Shown here: positions 1 to 6,798 of the stretch, in pieces
How positions within the stretch are numbered: position 1 is the first letter of the stretch
Layout: each line of letters begins with the position of its first letter
From: Gallionella sp.
GTDB lineage: Bacteria > Pseudomonadota > Gammaproteobacteria > Burkholderiales > Gallionellaceae
Length of the DNA: 52,795 nt
Direction of reading: 5' to 3'
NCBI GenBank assembly: GCA_030681375.1
Contig: JAUXWM010000007.1
Coordinates: forward strand, 1-52,795
The notes under the pieces: model-generated
Database searches by the model: none
The model's input: the letters and a program-made list of their open reading frames with translations, nothing else
What the model was told of the DNA's origin: nothing
Translations under genes and position numbers: made by a program

Positions 1-70
1 GGCCTATGGGCACAAAGGAGCAGAATCGATGATTTCGGACGGGTAAAGAGCAAAATGTTGCTCGAATAAT

Positions 71-94
71 GAAAAATCTCACCCGAATGTGAGA
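71..94 (-). terminator. Rho-independent terminator of the Rossmann-protein gene
   Basis: Read on the minus strand, a 6-bp stem (TCTCAC / GTGAGA) with a 6-nt loop is followed at once by a run of five T. It lies 25 bp past the stop codon of the gene at 119-472. The plus strand has no T-run after the stem, so it should act only for the minus-strand gene. The rest of 1-118 holds no gene I can support. Confidence 0.7.
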
Positions 95-118
95 CTTTCC
101 CTGCTGAAACCATTGCGT

Positions 119-472
119 TCAGCTATTTTGCAAGAAGCTCATCTGCCAGAACAATTTCACCTCTGGGCCGCTTGCCACCCTTTTGTCGCCAAAAACACGG
201 CTTACCTCGCCAGCCACGGTTTCATCGTGGGACAGGTTATATACGATACACTCGGGATAATCCTTGCAGGCGCGTATGGCTTCCGCTGTGTCGGTAAAGA
301 CGGGAATCCCTTGTTTTTTTGCCAGCACCAGACCGGCTGCTTTGGGGTTGGTGTCTGTTATGGCGATTACCTGAACCAGGTTATCTTCAATGAACATCTC
401 CAGCAAAGCATGACCGCCGCGCCCTGCGCCGATAATCAGTACTGGATGTCCCTGGATTCTTTGTGTTGCCAT
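119..472 (-). CDS. Small NAD(P)-binding Rossmann-fold protein
   Basis: A 117-residue protein. The N-terminus has a dinucleotide-binding strand and loop (VLIIGAGRGG, a GxGxxG pattern) and a second strand ending in ITDTNP, the usual ribose-binding position. It therefore looks like a lone Rossmann domain, as found at the N-terminus of oxidoreductases or CoA-binding proteins, without any catalytic domain. The start was taken at the ATG at 472 because GAGGAG lies 5 nt upstream; an in-frame start at 523 lacks such a site. It is separated from rsgA by about 100 bp and has its own terminator, so it is probably a single-gene unit. The substrate and role are unknown. It could be a regulatory redox-sensing domain or a remnant of a larger enzyme. 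Confidence 0.75.
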   Translation of the reverse strand: MATQRIQGHPVLIIGAGRGGHALLEMFIEDNLVQVIAITDTNPKAAGLVLAKKQGIPVFTDTAEAIRACKDYPECIVYNLSHDETVAGEVSRVFGDKRVASGPEVKLFWQMSFLQNS

Positions 473-573
473 ATCGACTCCTCGCCGGTTAGTGCATGAA
501 TACATCTTGTACGATTTTGGCATATTTTATGCACATCGTGGAATGAGTTGCAATCACTCATTGTAAAAAGCTG

Positions 574-1446
574 CTAGGCCTTGTTGGCGGCGATCTGCTG
601 GAATAACTCCAGCCTTCTTGCGTTAATTTTTCCTGCCGCGACGGCCGCAAGCAGCGCGCAGCCCGGTTCGTGCAGATGGTGGCAGTCGCGAAAACGGCAC
701 TGACCGAGGTACTGGGCAAATTCGATGAATCCCTGCTCTATCTCGCCCAAGCTCAGGTGGTGCAGGCCGAATGCCTGTACGCCCGGACAGTCGATCAGGC
801 TGCTGGTCGCATCCAGGCTGTACAGCTTGGCGTGGGTGGTGGTGTGTTTTCCCGAGTCCAGCACGGTGGAAATTTCGCGCGTGGCCGCTTGTGCGTCCGG
901 CAGCAGCGCATTAATCAGCGTGGACTTGCCCATGCCGGACTGCCCGACCAGCACGCTGGTATGGTTCTGTAACAGGGGGCGCAGGGTGGATACATCCTGT
1001 AATGCACTGAGCTCCAGCACCTTGTAGCCGATGGCGCGATAGGCGGCAAGTTGCTGCCGCGCAGCCGCAGCAGGCACGGGCAGGTCACATTTGTTCAGTA
1101 CGATAAGCACGTCCAGATTCTGGTCGAAAGCGGCGATCAGGCAACGCGTTATCACTTCATCGCTGAATGAGGGCTCGCTCGCAACGACAATGATGATCTG
1201 GCTGACGTTCGCGGCGATGAGTTTTTCGCGATAGGCATCCGAGCGGTGCAGCAGGGAAGTACGCGGGGCGATGCGTTCGATTACACCCTGATTGTCACCG
1301 CTGCGCAGTATCTCAACCCCATCCCCGCATACCACGTTGCTTTTTTTGCCGCGTGTCAGACAGGGCAGCAGGCTGCCATCGGCAAGCCGTACCAGATACT
1401 GGCGGCCGAATGCTGCGACGATGCGCCCTGGCAGAGTGGCGCTCAA
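574..1446 (-). CDS. rsgA: Ribosome small-subunit biogenesis GTPase RsgA
   Basis: A 290-residue circularly permuted GTPase that acts in late 30S maturation. It shows the N-terminal OB-fold (GRIVAAFGRQYLV), the G4 motif NKCD, then the permuted P-loop GQSGMGKST, the G3 motif DCPG, and a C-terminal zinc-binding set (CRFRDCHHLHEPGC). The length is normal. The start is a TTG that overlaps the stop of phhB (TTGA), so translation is probably coupled to that gene. No good Shine-Dalgarno sequence is seen, which leaves the exact start slightly open. It is the last gene of a probable minus-strand run: M48 protease, cytochrome c, phhB, rsgA. Confidence 0.97.
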   Translation of the reverse strand: MSATLPGRIVAAFGRQYLVRLADGSLLPCLTRGKKSNVVCGDGVEILRSGDNQGVIERIAPRTSLLHRSDAYREKLIAANVSQIIIVVASEPSFSDEVITRCLIAAFDQNLDVLIVLNKCDLPVPAAAARQQLAAYRAIGYKVLELSALQDVSTLRPLLQNHTSVLVGQSGMGKSTLINALLPDAQAATREISTVLDSGKHTTTHAKLYSLDATSSLIDCPGVQAFGLHHLSLGEIEQGFIEFAQYLGQCRFRDCHHLHEPGCALLAAVAAGKINARRLELFQQIAANKA

Positions 1447-1751
1447 GGCATGAACAGCGCGTCTACTTTCGCGGCGCAGATGAAATCGTTAGCCGACAGG
1501 CCGTTAATTGCGTGGGTGGTGTAGGTCACGCGGCAACGGTTGTAACTGACGGTCAGATCGGGATGGTGATCCTCGCGGTGTGTCATCCACGCCACGGCAT
1601 TCACGAACGCGATCGTCTGGTAATAATCCTCAAACGAGTAAGTCTTGCTGATGATCTGGTCGTGCTGCTCCCAGCCCGGCGTCAGCAAATGCTCGATTTC
1701 AGATGGCGACAGGGCAGAAACCTTGTTATCCGGTTCTCGCAAGGATTTCAT
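1443..1751 (-). CDS. phhB: 4a-hydroxytetrahydrobiopterin dehydratase (pterin-4a-carbinolamine dehydratase)
   Basis: A 102-residue protein of the PCD/DCoH family, which dehydrates the 4a-hydroxy pterin formed by aromatic amino-acid hydroxylases. The family signature is clear: EDHHPDLTVSYNRC followed by a histidine (TTHAINGLSANDF), giving the catalytic His-His...His set. Length and layout are typical for bacterial PhhB. It sits 7 bp after the cytochrome gene and overlaps rsgA by 4 bp, so it belongs to the same operon. No phenylalanine hydroxylase is visible in this window. Many beta-proteobacteria carry this gene without phhA, where it may serve molybdopterin or folate repair. Confidence 0.93.
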   Translation of the reverse strand: MKSLREPDNKVSALSPSEIEHLLTPGWEQHDQIISKTYSFEDYYQTIAFVNAVAWMTHREDHHPDLTVSYNRCRVTYTTHAINGLSANDFICAAKVDALFMP

Positions 1752-1758
1752 AAACGGT

Positions 1759-2064
1759 TTATTTCAGCTTGTAATAGCGGTTGAGATAGGCGGCGATATG
1801 TTGCTCGTCCTGTGCTGTCAGCTTTGCGCCGATATTTCCGCTGCACAGCTTGAGCTGTTCCACCAGATCGGCGGGGCTGCGCACCTTGCGTGCCTCACGG
1901 GTGAACATCGTATTGCCATCGCCCCCTAGCATCGCTGCATGACAGCTGTTGCAATTGTATTTATCAAATAGGGCTTTGCCGGTTTGCGCGTTGCCGGTGG
2001 GGAATGGATTAGCCAGGGCGGAGCCTGTGGCGCATAGTAAAAATAGAGCGGTTATCAGCTTCAT
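1759..2064 (-). CDS. Small periplasmic class I cytochrome c
   Basis: A 101-residue protein with a signal peptide (MKLITALFLLCATGSALA) and a single heme-binding CxxCH motif (CNSCH) near residue 40. It has the size and helix pattern of a monoheme cytochrome c: a C-terminal helix contains AAYLNRYY, and a methionine in the AMLGGDG or NTMF segment could be the distal ligand. It should be an electron carrier in the periplasm; its partner enzymes are not visible here. It lies between the M48 protease and phhB with only 7-10 bp on each side, so it is co-transcribed with genes unrelated to respiration. Confidence 0.88.
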   Translation of the reverse strand: MKLITALFLLCATGSALANPFPTGNAQTGKALFDKYNCNSCHAAMLGGDGNTMFTREARKVRSPADLVEQLKLCSGNIGAKLTAQDEQHIAAYLNRYYKLK

Positions 2065-2074
2065 TACATTCTCC

Positions 2075-3319
2075 TCAAAGGGCTTGCAGGTTGGCGATGC
2101 GCACCGCTGCCGGCGGATGCGAATCGTAAAATCTGGAATACAAAGGGTCGGGTGTGAGCGTCGCCGCGTTGTCCTGATACAGTTTGACCAGCGCGTTCAC
2201 CAGATCGTCCGCCGCTGTTTGGCGGGCGGCGTAGGCATCCGCCTCGAATTCATGTTTGCGTGAGTAGGCAGACAGGACAGGGCTGAGCAGGAAACTAAAT
2301 ACCGGCATCACCATGAAAAACAGCAGCAGCGCCAGCGCGGTACTGGGGGTGGTGACGCCCAGACCCTGATAGAACCAGCTGGTTTGCATCAGCATGGCCA
2401 GCAGCCACAAAAATAGCAGACTCATCGCAAAAGTCATGGCGATACGTTTCATGACATGACGATGCTTGAAATGACCGAGTTCGTGCGCCAATACCGCCTC
2501 GATCTCGTTGCCGCTCAGGCGCGCCAGCAGGGTGTCGAAAAATACGATACGTTTCGTCTTGCCGAAGCCGGTGAAATAGGCGTTGCCATGCGCGCTGCGT
2601 TTGCTGCCGTCCATGACGAATAATCCGCTGCTGGTGAAACCGCAACGGGTGAGCAGGGCTGCGATGCGCGCCTTCATCGCATCATCCTGCAACGGAGTGA
2701 ACTTGTTGAATAGCGGTGCGATGTAGGATGGATAGATGAATAATATCAATAGGTTGAATGTGACCCATGCGCCCCACACATATAACCACCAGTAGTCGCC
2801 CATGCTTTCCATCAGCCACAACACGCCGAACAAAAGTGGCAGGCCGAGCACGGCGCCGATTAGCAGGCCTTTGAGGGCGTCTGCCAGATACAGCTTGAAA
2901 GTCATGTTGTTAAAGCCGAAGCGGGCTTCGATGCGGAAAGTGCGGTACAGATTGAACGGAGCCTCCAGCAATGACGATAGCATCAGCACCGCCACCAGTG
3001 TGGCGCCGCCCTGAATGAGCGGTGAGCTGAACCAGGCTTGCGCCACGTCGGCAATCCACTGTATGCCGCCGGCAACGGTGAAAGCCAGCAATAACGCGGC
3101 ATCAAACAGAAAACCCAGCATCGCGAAGCGTGTCTTGGCGCTGGTGTAGTCGGCTGCTTTCTGGTGGTTGCTCAGCAGTATTTGTTCGCGGAATGCCTCG
3201 GGCACGGCGCTGCGATGTGCGGCGATATGCGCCAGATGGCGGCGCGCCAGCCACAGCCGGGCGAGGGTGGTGAAGGCGAGTGTCGCGATAAAAATGAGAG
3301 AAAATTGCGTAGCCGTCAT
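2075..3319 (-). CDS. M48 family membrane metalloprotease (Ste24/CAAX-protease type)
   Basis: A 414-residue multi-pass membrane protease. Several hydrophobic segments precede the zinc motif [10 protein letters not shown] (HExxH), and a downstream EADAYAA supplies the third zinc ligand, as in Ste24p-type M48 proteases. The N-terminal domain before the catalytic domain is the CAAX-protease N-terminal module. The start was placed at the ATG at 3319, opening with [10 protein letters not shown] at the first membrane helix; an upstream ATG at 3352 is also possible and would add 11 residues. It is divergent from orn, with about 80 bp between the starts, and heads the operon running to rsgA. In bacteria such proteins are presumed to take part in membrane protein quality control. 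Confidence 0.92.
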   Translation of the reverse strand: MTATQFSLIFIATLAFTTLARLWLARRHLAHIAAHRSAVPEAFREQILLSNHQKAADYTSAKTRFAMLGFLFDAALLLAFTVAGGIQWIADVAQAWFSSPLIQGGATLVAVLMLSSLLEAPFNLYRTFRIEARFGFNNMTFKLYLADALKGLLIGAVLGLPLLFGVLWLMESMGDYWWLYVWGAWVTFNLLILFIYPSYIAPLFNKFTPLQDDAMKARIAALLTRCGFTSSGLFVMDGSKRSAHGNAYFTGFGKTKRIVFFDTLLARLSGNEIEAVLAHELGHFKHRHVMKRIAMTFAMSLLFLWLLAMLMQTSWFYQGLGVTTPSTALALLLFFMVMPVFSFLLSPVLSAYSRKHEFEADAYAARQTAADDLVNALVKLYQDNAATLTPDPLYSRFYDSHPPAAVRIANLQAL

Positions 3320-3400
3320 GGGATTGTATGTTTCAGTGGTGGCAGGAAGCATGCTTGTGACACAATACGTGCCTTACCGTTCAACTCAAGCATGCGAATT

Positions 3401-3946
3401 ATGGCACAAAATCAAAACTACCTTGTCTGGATAGACTTGGAAATGACCGGGCTGAACCCGGATACCGACCGTATTATCGAAGTGGCCATTGTCGTGACCG
3501 ACAATAATCTGGAAACCATAGCCGAAGCACCGGTGCTGGTTGTGCATCAAGCTGACAGCATCATGGATGGCATGGATAACTGGAATAAATCTACTCATGG
3601 CAAGTCCGGCCTGATCGAAAAAGTGAAGGCTTCTACGCTGGATGAAGCAGCAGTGTCAGCTGCGATGGTTGAATTTCTCAAGGAATACGTGCCTGCCCGT
3701 ACTTCGCCCATGTGCGGCAATTCGATCTGCCAGGACAGGCGTTTCATGGCGCGCTGGATGCCTGCGTTCGAGGATTATTTCCATTACCGCAATTTAGATG
3801 TCAGCACCCTCAAAGAACTCGCAAAACGCTGGAAACCCGACATGGCGAAAGGCGTTAAGAAGCACGGAAAGCATGAAGCCCTGGCTGATATTTACGAGTC
3901 CATTGAAGAGTTGAAGCATTATCGTGAGCATTTCATCAAGCTGTGA
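3401..3946 (+). CDS. orn: Oligoribonuclease
   Basis: A 181-residue DEDDh 3'-5' exonuclease that degrades 2-5-nt RNAs and pGpG, the breakdown product of c-di-GMP. Visible motifs are WIDLEMTGL (D and E of motif I), SICQDRRF (motif II) and [14 protein letters not shown] (the H and D of motif III). Length matches the family. The start ATG at 3401 gives the standard [15 protein letters not shown] opening; an ATG at 3392 would add three residues. It is a single gene, divergent from the M48 protease. Its pGpG role may matter here because the window also encodes a GGDEF-EAL protein and a c-di-GMP riboswitch. Confidence 0.97.
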   Translation: MAQNQNYLVWIDLEMTGLNPDTDRIIEVAIVVTDNNLETIAEAPVLVVHQADSIMDGMDNWNKSTHGKSGLIEKVKASTLDEAAVSAAMVEFLKEYVPARTSPMCGNSICQDRRFMARWMPAFEDYFHYRNLDVSTLKELAKRWKPDMAKGVKKHGKHEALADIYESIEELKHYREHFIKL

Positions 3947-4047
3947 GCCGTTAATTGCGGAAATAACTTTAGGCTTTATCAGATCGGGCTGTAACAGGTC
4001 TATGCTTTGCGGGTGGCATCGATTAAACGTTGAACGAGGAGATGAGC

Positions 4048-4488
4048 ATGTATAAACGCATTCTGGTTCCGATTGACGGCAGCAGCACATCCGACAGGGC
4101 GCTGCAAGAGGCCATCAGGCTGATTGATACGCAGCATGCACAGCTAAGACTGGTGCATGTGATTGATGATTTGCAATTTCTTGATGCAGAAGGTTATGTT
4201 GATTATGCGGAACTGCGTGAGCTGACCCGCAAGATCGGGCAGCGCGCCTTGACCAAGGCTGAAGAAATAGCCAGACAGGCCGATATAACGGTAGAGAGTG
4301 CGCTGCTCGAAGCAAACGGTGAGCGCATTGCGCAAGTCATCAATGCCGAAGCGGAAAGCTGGTCCGCCGATTTGATTGTAATCGGCACGCACGGACGTTC
4401 CGGATTCAGTCATCTGCTGTTCGGCAGCGTAGCCGAAGGCGTGGTGCGCGGGGCATCGGTGCCGATACTGCTGGTGCGCAGCGAATAG
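4048..4488 (+). CDS. Universal stress protein (UspA family)
   Basis: A 146-residue single-domain Usp. It opens with the canonical strand KRILVPIDGS and ends with the ATP-binding signature GTHGRSGFSHLLFGS...PILLV, so it is probably of the ATP-binding class. The start is decided by the ribosome site: GAGGAG at 4036-4041 abuts the ATG at 4042 but lies 6 nt before the ATG at 4048, so 4048 is preferred. It sits alone between orn and the BFD-like gene. No promoter can be assigned with confidence. Confidence 0.93.
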   Translation: MYKRILVPIDGSSTSDRALQEAIRLIDTQHAQLRLVHVIDDLQFLDAEGYVDYAELRELTRKIGQRALTKAEEIARQADITVESALLEANGERIAQVINAEAESWSADLIVIGTHGRSGFSHLLFGSVAEGVVRGASVPILLVRSE

Positions 4489-4502
4489 CAGCCAAGACAT
4501 CA

Positions 4503-4709
4503 ATGAACACGAAGCAAGACGACACGACAGATGACGTCATGTGCCATTGCAGCGGCACCCGGCGGAGCTATATCAAAAGCCTGTTCGAGCAGGGTTTGGA
4601 CATAGACGCCATTTCCAGATGGACGGGCGCGCTCTCTGGCTGCGGTGGTTGCGAATGGGATATTGCCCAGTTCCTGAAGGAACTCGCCGAACAACAGAAC
4701 AATAGTTAA
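4503..4709 (+). CDS. BFD-like [2Fe-2S] ferredoxin-domain protein
   Basis: A 68-residue protein with the cysteine spacing of the Fer2_BFD domain: CxC (MCHCSG, residues 14 and 16) and, about 30 residues on, CxxC (GCGGCEWD). The helices between them (YIKSLFEQGLDIDAISRWTG) also match bacterioferritin-associated ferredoxin, which delivers electrons for iron release. No bacterioferritin gene is nearby. It lies 14 bp after the Usp gene with no strong ribosome site of its own, so the two may be co-transcribed. It marks the left edge of the integron array: the next gene, on the other strand, ends 22 bp further on. Confidence 0.8.
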   Translation: MNTKQDDTTDDVMCHCSGTRRSYIKSLFEQGLDIDAISRWTGALSGCGGCEWDIAQFLKELAEQQNNS

Positions 4710-4731
4710 TCGGTATGTCCATATTGGGCTT

Positions 4732-4968
4732 TTAATGCGAGCCTGACCCTATTTCTTTCCATGAAATATCAATTTTTCTATGGCTTGATACACAGTCTCG
4801 CAGATAAAGATTTATGAGGCTCTGATAAGGGACACCCTTTTCATCAGCCATTTGTTTGAAATAGCCAATAACATCTTCACTCAACCGCATCGTGACGGAT
4901 TTTTTGAGTTTGGCCGCATAAGGATTTTTTCGGGATTTCATTTTTGACAGATCGTATTCAATTTTCAT
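4732..4968 (-). CDS. brnA: BrnA-type antitoxin (cassette 6)
   Basis: A 78-residue antitoxin of the BrnA family. A basic N-terminus (KNPYAAKLKKSVTMRLSEDVIGYFKQMA) forms a ribbon-helix-helix DNA-binding unit. The second helix, PYQSLINLYLRDCV, is the usual dimerisation helix. It overlaps the upstream brnT by 4 bp (ATGA), the standard BrnT-BrnA order. BrnA neutralises the BrnT ribonuclease and represses the operon. This is the cassette furthest from attI. After its stop there is no attC-like palindrome, so this end of the array is probably decayed or truncated. Confidence 0.9.
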   Translation of the reverse strand: MKIEYDLSKMKSRKNPYAAKLKKSVTMRLSEDVIGYFKQMADEKGVPYQSLINLYLRDCVSSHRKIDISWKEIGSGSH

Positions 4969-5252
4969 GGCTTAACTCCTTGATAATAGTTGCTCTCGTT
5001 TTTTGTGGCTTTTCTTGCCGAGATGATACGAACAATGTTGCCTTGGTCGCGTTCGCAATGACAGACGATCAGAAGGTGTGCTTTATCACTGAAACCAAGC
5101 ATCAAAAATCTTTCTTCTGACACGGAATTATCCTCATCAAAGAATTGCACAGCGAACTCATCGTAAAAGACAGATTGAGCCTCATCAAACGAAACGCCGT
5201 GCTTCTTTTTATTTGAGGTCGCTTTGGCTGTATCCCACTCGAATTTAATCAT
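4965..5252 (-). CDS. brnT: BrnT-type ribonuclease toxin (cassette 6)
   Basis: A 95-residue toxin of the BrnT family (RelE-like fold). The family opening FEWDTAKATSNKKKHGVSFDEA is present, followed by ERFLMLGFSDKAHLLIVCHCER and the C-terminal IVRIISARKATKNE, in which the RxISAR segment carries the catalytic arginines. The ATG at 5252 lies directly behind a near-consensus promoter, so the transcript probably starts at or within a few bases of the start codon. It is co-transcribed with brnA. Confidence 0.92.
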   Translation of the reverse strand: MIKFEWDTAKATSNKKKHGVSFDEAQSVFYDEFAVQFFDEDNSVSEERFLMLGFSDKAHLLIVCHCERDQGNIVRIISARKATKNESNYYQGVKP

Positions 5253-5255
5253 GAA

Positions 5256-5286
5256 TACATTGTATGTACGCCAAGCAAATTGTCAA
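5256..5286 (-). promoter_or_regulatory. brnT promoter with overlapping operator palindrome
   Basis: On the minus strand a consensus -35 box TTGACA (5286-5281), a 16-bp spacer and a -10 box TACAAT (5264-5259) precede the brnT ATG by only 6 bp. A perfect inverted repeat, TACAT-aca-ATGTA (5256-5268), covers the -10 box and is a plausible BrnA operator for autorepression. The geometry implies a leaderless or nearly leaderless brnT mRNA. The boxes are seen directly; their regulation by BrnA is inferred from the family. Confidence 0.65.
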
Positions 5287-5289
5287 GAA

Positions 5290-5467
5290 GCCTAACGTGG
5301 AATTAACCGTCTCCGCGCTTTCACGCCAGCATTAGGCGCTTTAGCACCAATGATGTCGGGGAAGACCCTTCATTCAGGAATAGGCGATGTATCGCCCTTA
5401 TATTCCGTGGGAATGCCCCTGCGGCATTGCGATCTTTGCGGAGTCCGGGTTGAATGTCGGGTTGGGC
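5290..5467 (-). repeat. Oversized attC-like site between cassettes 5 and 6
   Basis: Ends match the attC consensus in cassette orientation: GCCCAAC (5467-5461) and GTTAGGC (5296-5290). The arms next to them pair imperfectly in the same way as the site at 6728-6785 (CCCGGACTCCGC against GCGGAGACGGTTAA). The loop between the arms is about 120 nt instead of a few bases. It contains two strong hairpins (5377-5406 and 5412-5428) and a copy of the flanking CACCAATGATG in inverted orientation (5346 region against 5468 region). It is probably one attC whose loop was expanded or that took up extra DNA. Confidence 0.6.
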
Positions 5468-5495
5468 ATCATTGGTGCGTACGATAGTTTAATAC

Positions 5496-5789
5496 TTACC
5501 GCTTGCCGCCAGCGTAGCCGGGTTTTCTGTGCTGATGGCGCACGATCAGGATTCGAATATTGCTTTCAAGATTTCGATATACGATCAAGTACGGAAAAAC
5601 CTTCAGCGGGAATGTTCTTCGCCCCCTCGTCGTTGGCGTTCCGAGTCCGGGATGTGCAATCAAGAGTTTTGCGACTCGTTCAAACTCTTCGAGAAAGCGC
5701 TCAGCAACCACGGGGCCAGCTTGCTCGCTGTAAAAATCCAGAGCGTTGGCAATATCATGCTCCGCTCCGGGGTGGAGCGCGTAGGTCAT
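5496..5789 (-). CDS. RelE/ParE-superfamily toxin (cassette 5)
   Basis: A 97-residue toxin-fold protein. It has the ParE/RelE pattern: HPGAEHDIANALDFYSEQAG (two N-terminal helices), a central helix FLEEFERVAKLLIAHPGLG, then strands RRTFPLKVFPYLIVYR and IRILIVRHQHRKPGYA. The RxFPYxIVY and HxxRxPGYW-like end are typical of the ParE/RelE branch paired with the small addiction-module antitoxin upstream. The start was set at the ATG at 5789, which overlaps the antitoxin stop by 4 bp, giving the normal length. The target (ribosome-bound mRNA or gyrase) cannot be read from sequence. Confidence 0.88.
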   Translation of the reverse strand: MTYALHPGAEHDIANALDFYSEQAGPVVAERFLEEFERVAKLLIAHPGLGTPTTRGRRTFPLKVFPYLIVYRNLESNIRILIVRHQHRKPGYAGGKR

Positions 5790-6013
5790 CGCGTAAGTCT
5801 TGCGCGAAGTCGGGCGACGGCTTCCTGCCCTGAAATTTCCAAGATCGAACCAGATTCCAGTTCGGCTTCCCTGCGGTCTGCTTCTCGCTCCCAAGCTTCC
5901 TCGACTTCGGGATCTGAATCAAGGCTGGCGATCAGCCGCTCAAGCAGGTGAGATCGTTCAACAGGGGGTAACTGCAGGACTTCGGCTTCTAGGACTTCCA
6001 AGTTTGTACTCAC
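5786..6013 (-). CDS. Addiction-module antitoxin component (TIGR02574-like, cassette 5)
   Basis: A 75-residue acidic helical protein. The region LEVLEAEVLQLPPVERSHLL and the following ERLIASLDSDPEVEEAW are characteristic of the 'putative addiction module component' family that sits upstream of RelE/ParE toxins. The start was taken as the GTG at 6013 because GGAGGG lies 5-6 nt upstream; an upstream extension to 6058 would run into the cassette leader. It overlaps the toxin by 4 bp. It lies about 100 bp into its cassette, which begins at the recombination site near 6113. Confidence 0.85.
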   Translation of the reverse strand: MSTNLEVLEAEVLQLPPVERSHLLERLIASLDSDPEVEEAWEREADRREAELESGSILEISGQEAVARLRARLTR

Positions 6014-6107
6014 GCTGCCCTCCAATGCGGTAGATGCTGACAGTGCATAGTTTATCACAGCGAATTGCGGTCACAGTGGTGCGACCGCCGCGTCTGGGTT
6101 TTGCGAT

Positions 6108-6171
6108 GCCCAACGTGGAGCTAAGGGGCTGCGCGCTTTTGCGCAGTCCCGCTTGAGCGTAGAGGTTCTGC
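6108..6171 (-). repeat. attC site between cassettes 4 and 5
   Basis: In cassette orientation the 64-bp site starts GCAGAAC and ends GTTGGGC, with paired inner arms (GGGACTGCGC / GCGCAGCCCC) around an AAAAGC loop. The next segment, CTTAGCTCCAC, is shared with the site at 7552-7629. The antitoxin reading frame of cassette 4 runs into the site and stops inside it. Confidence 0.75.
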
Positions 6172-6393
6172 ATATGTCTCAACATAAGTATCAATAAGTT
6201 TACGGATCATGCGTTGATATTGCGTGTGATGTTTTGAAGCTTCTGATTTGAAAAAATCAACGCTCTTTTTACTCAGCGCAATGGTAACTTTAACTCCCTC
6301 TTCGCGGAATGCGAGTTCCTCGGGTGGAGGGAGAAAGTCCATAATCACCTTGGCCTCAATAGGTTCGTTGGTATATTTAATTTTATTTTTCAT
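6121..6393 (-). CDS. BrnA-type antitoxin ending in the attC site (cassette 4)
   Basis: A 90-residue BrnA-like protein. The core VKVTIALSKKSVDFFKSEAS and the helix HTQYQRMIRKLIDTYVETYA match the ribbon-helix-helix antitoxins that go with BrnT. The start ATG at 6393 has AAGGAAA about 9 nt upstream and overlaps the toxin gene by 11 bp. The last residues (PLRSSGTAQKRAAP) are encoded by the attC palindrome, so the natural C-terminus was replaced or extended by the recombination site. The antitoxin is divergent from the one in cassette 6, so the two pairs are probably independent acquisitions. Confidence 0.85.
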   Translation of the reverse strand: MKNKIKYTNEPIEAKVIMDFLPPPEELAFREEGVKVTIALSKKSVDFFKSEASKHHTQYQRMIRKLIDTYVETYAEPLRSSGTAQKRAAP

Positions 6394-6655
6394 AAATCGT
6401 TTTTCCTTTTCGCCAGTAGCCAGCCCCAAAGATTCGAATCACTCCGCCGCGATAAGTAAAGCGCACGGTGAGTATGCCGCCGTCAGTCTGACCAAAACAA
6501 AAGAAGCGCTTCTCTGTTTTGCTGTGGGCAAGATCTTCGGCAATGACACGCTTTGGATCAGCGAAAGCATACTGCGCCAAGGAAAATGACACGCCGTGCT
6601 TTCCCTGATTCTCAGCATCCTTGTCTGCATCCCATTCGAACCGTGTTTTGCTCAT
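6383..6655 (-). CDS. BrnT-type toxin (cassette 4)
   Basis: A 90-residue BrnT-family protein. It opens FEWDADKDAENQGKHGVSFS and continues EKRFFCFGQTDGGILTVRFT with a shortened end (IRIFGAGYWRKGKTIYEK). The usual IxRxISAR segment reads VIRIFGAGYWRKG here, so one of the normally conserved arginine/serine positions differs and activity may be altered. Its 5' side carries an inverted repeat CCATA/TATGG (6688-6703) that could be an operator. It belongs to the same family as the toxin in cassette 6 but is clearly divergent. Confidence 0.86.
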   Translation of the reverse strand: MSKTRFEWDADKDAENQGKHGVSFSLAQYAFADPKRVIAEDLAHSKTEKRFFCFGQTDGGILTVRFTYRGGVIRIFGAGYWRKGKTIYEK

Positions 6656-6727
6656 GAAGCAAGCCTAGCATACATTGGTAATATTGGCCATATAAACGTA
6701 TGGCAAACAATATGGTGAAATTGCGAC

Positions 6728-6785
6728 CTCTAACGTAAAATTAACCGGCTCCGCGCTTTTGCGGAGTCCGGGTTGAATGTTGGGT
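6728..6785 (-). repeat. attC site between cassettes 3 and 4
   Basis: In cassette orientation the 58-bp site begins ACCCAAC (6785-6779) and ends GTTAGAG (6734-6728). Inner arms ATTCAACCCGGACTCCGC and GCGGAGCCGGTTAAT pair around AAAAGC with the one-sided extra bases typical of attC bulges. It follows the TIGR02391 gene by 13 bp. Confidence 0.82.
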
Positions 6786-6798
6786 TCGGCATCATTGG

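Noticed and set aside
4710..4731. attC site at the outer end of the array after cassette 6
   Set aside because: Only 22 bp separate the two convergent genes and no RYYYAAC/GTTRRRY palindrome is present.
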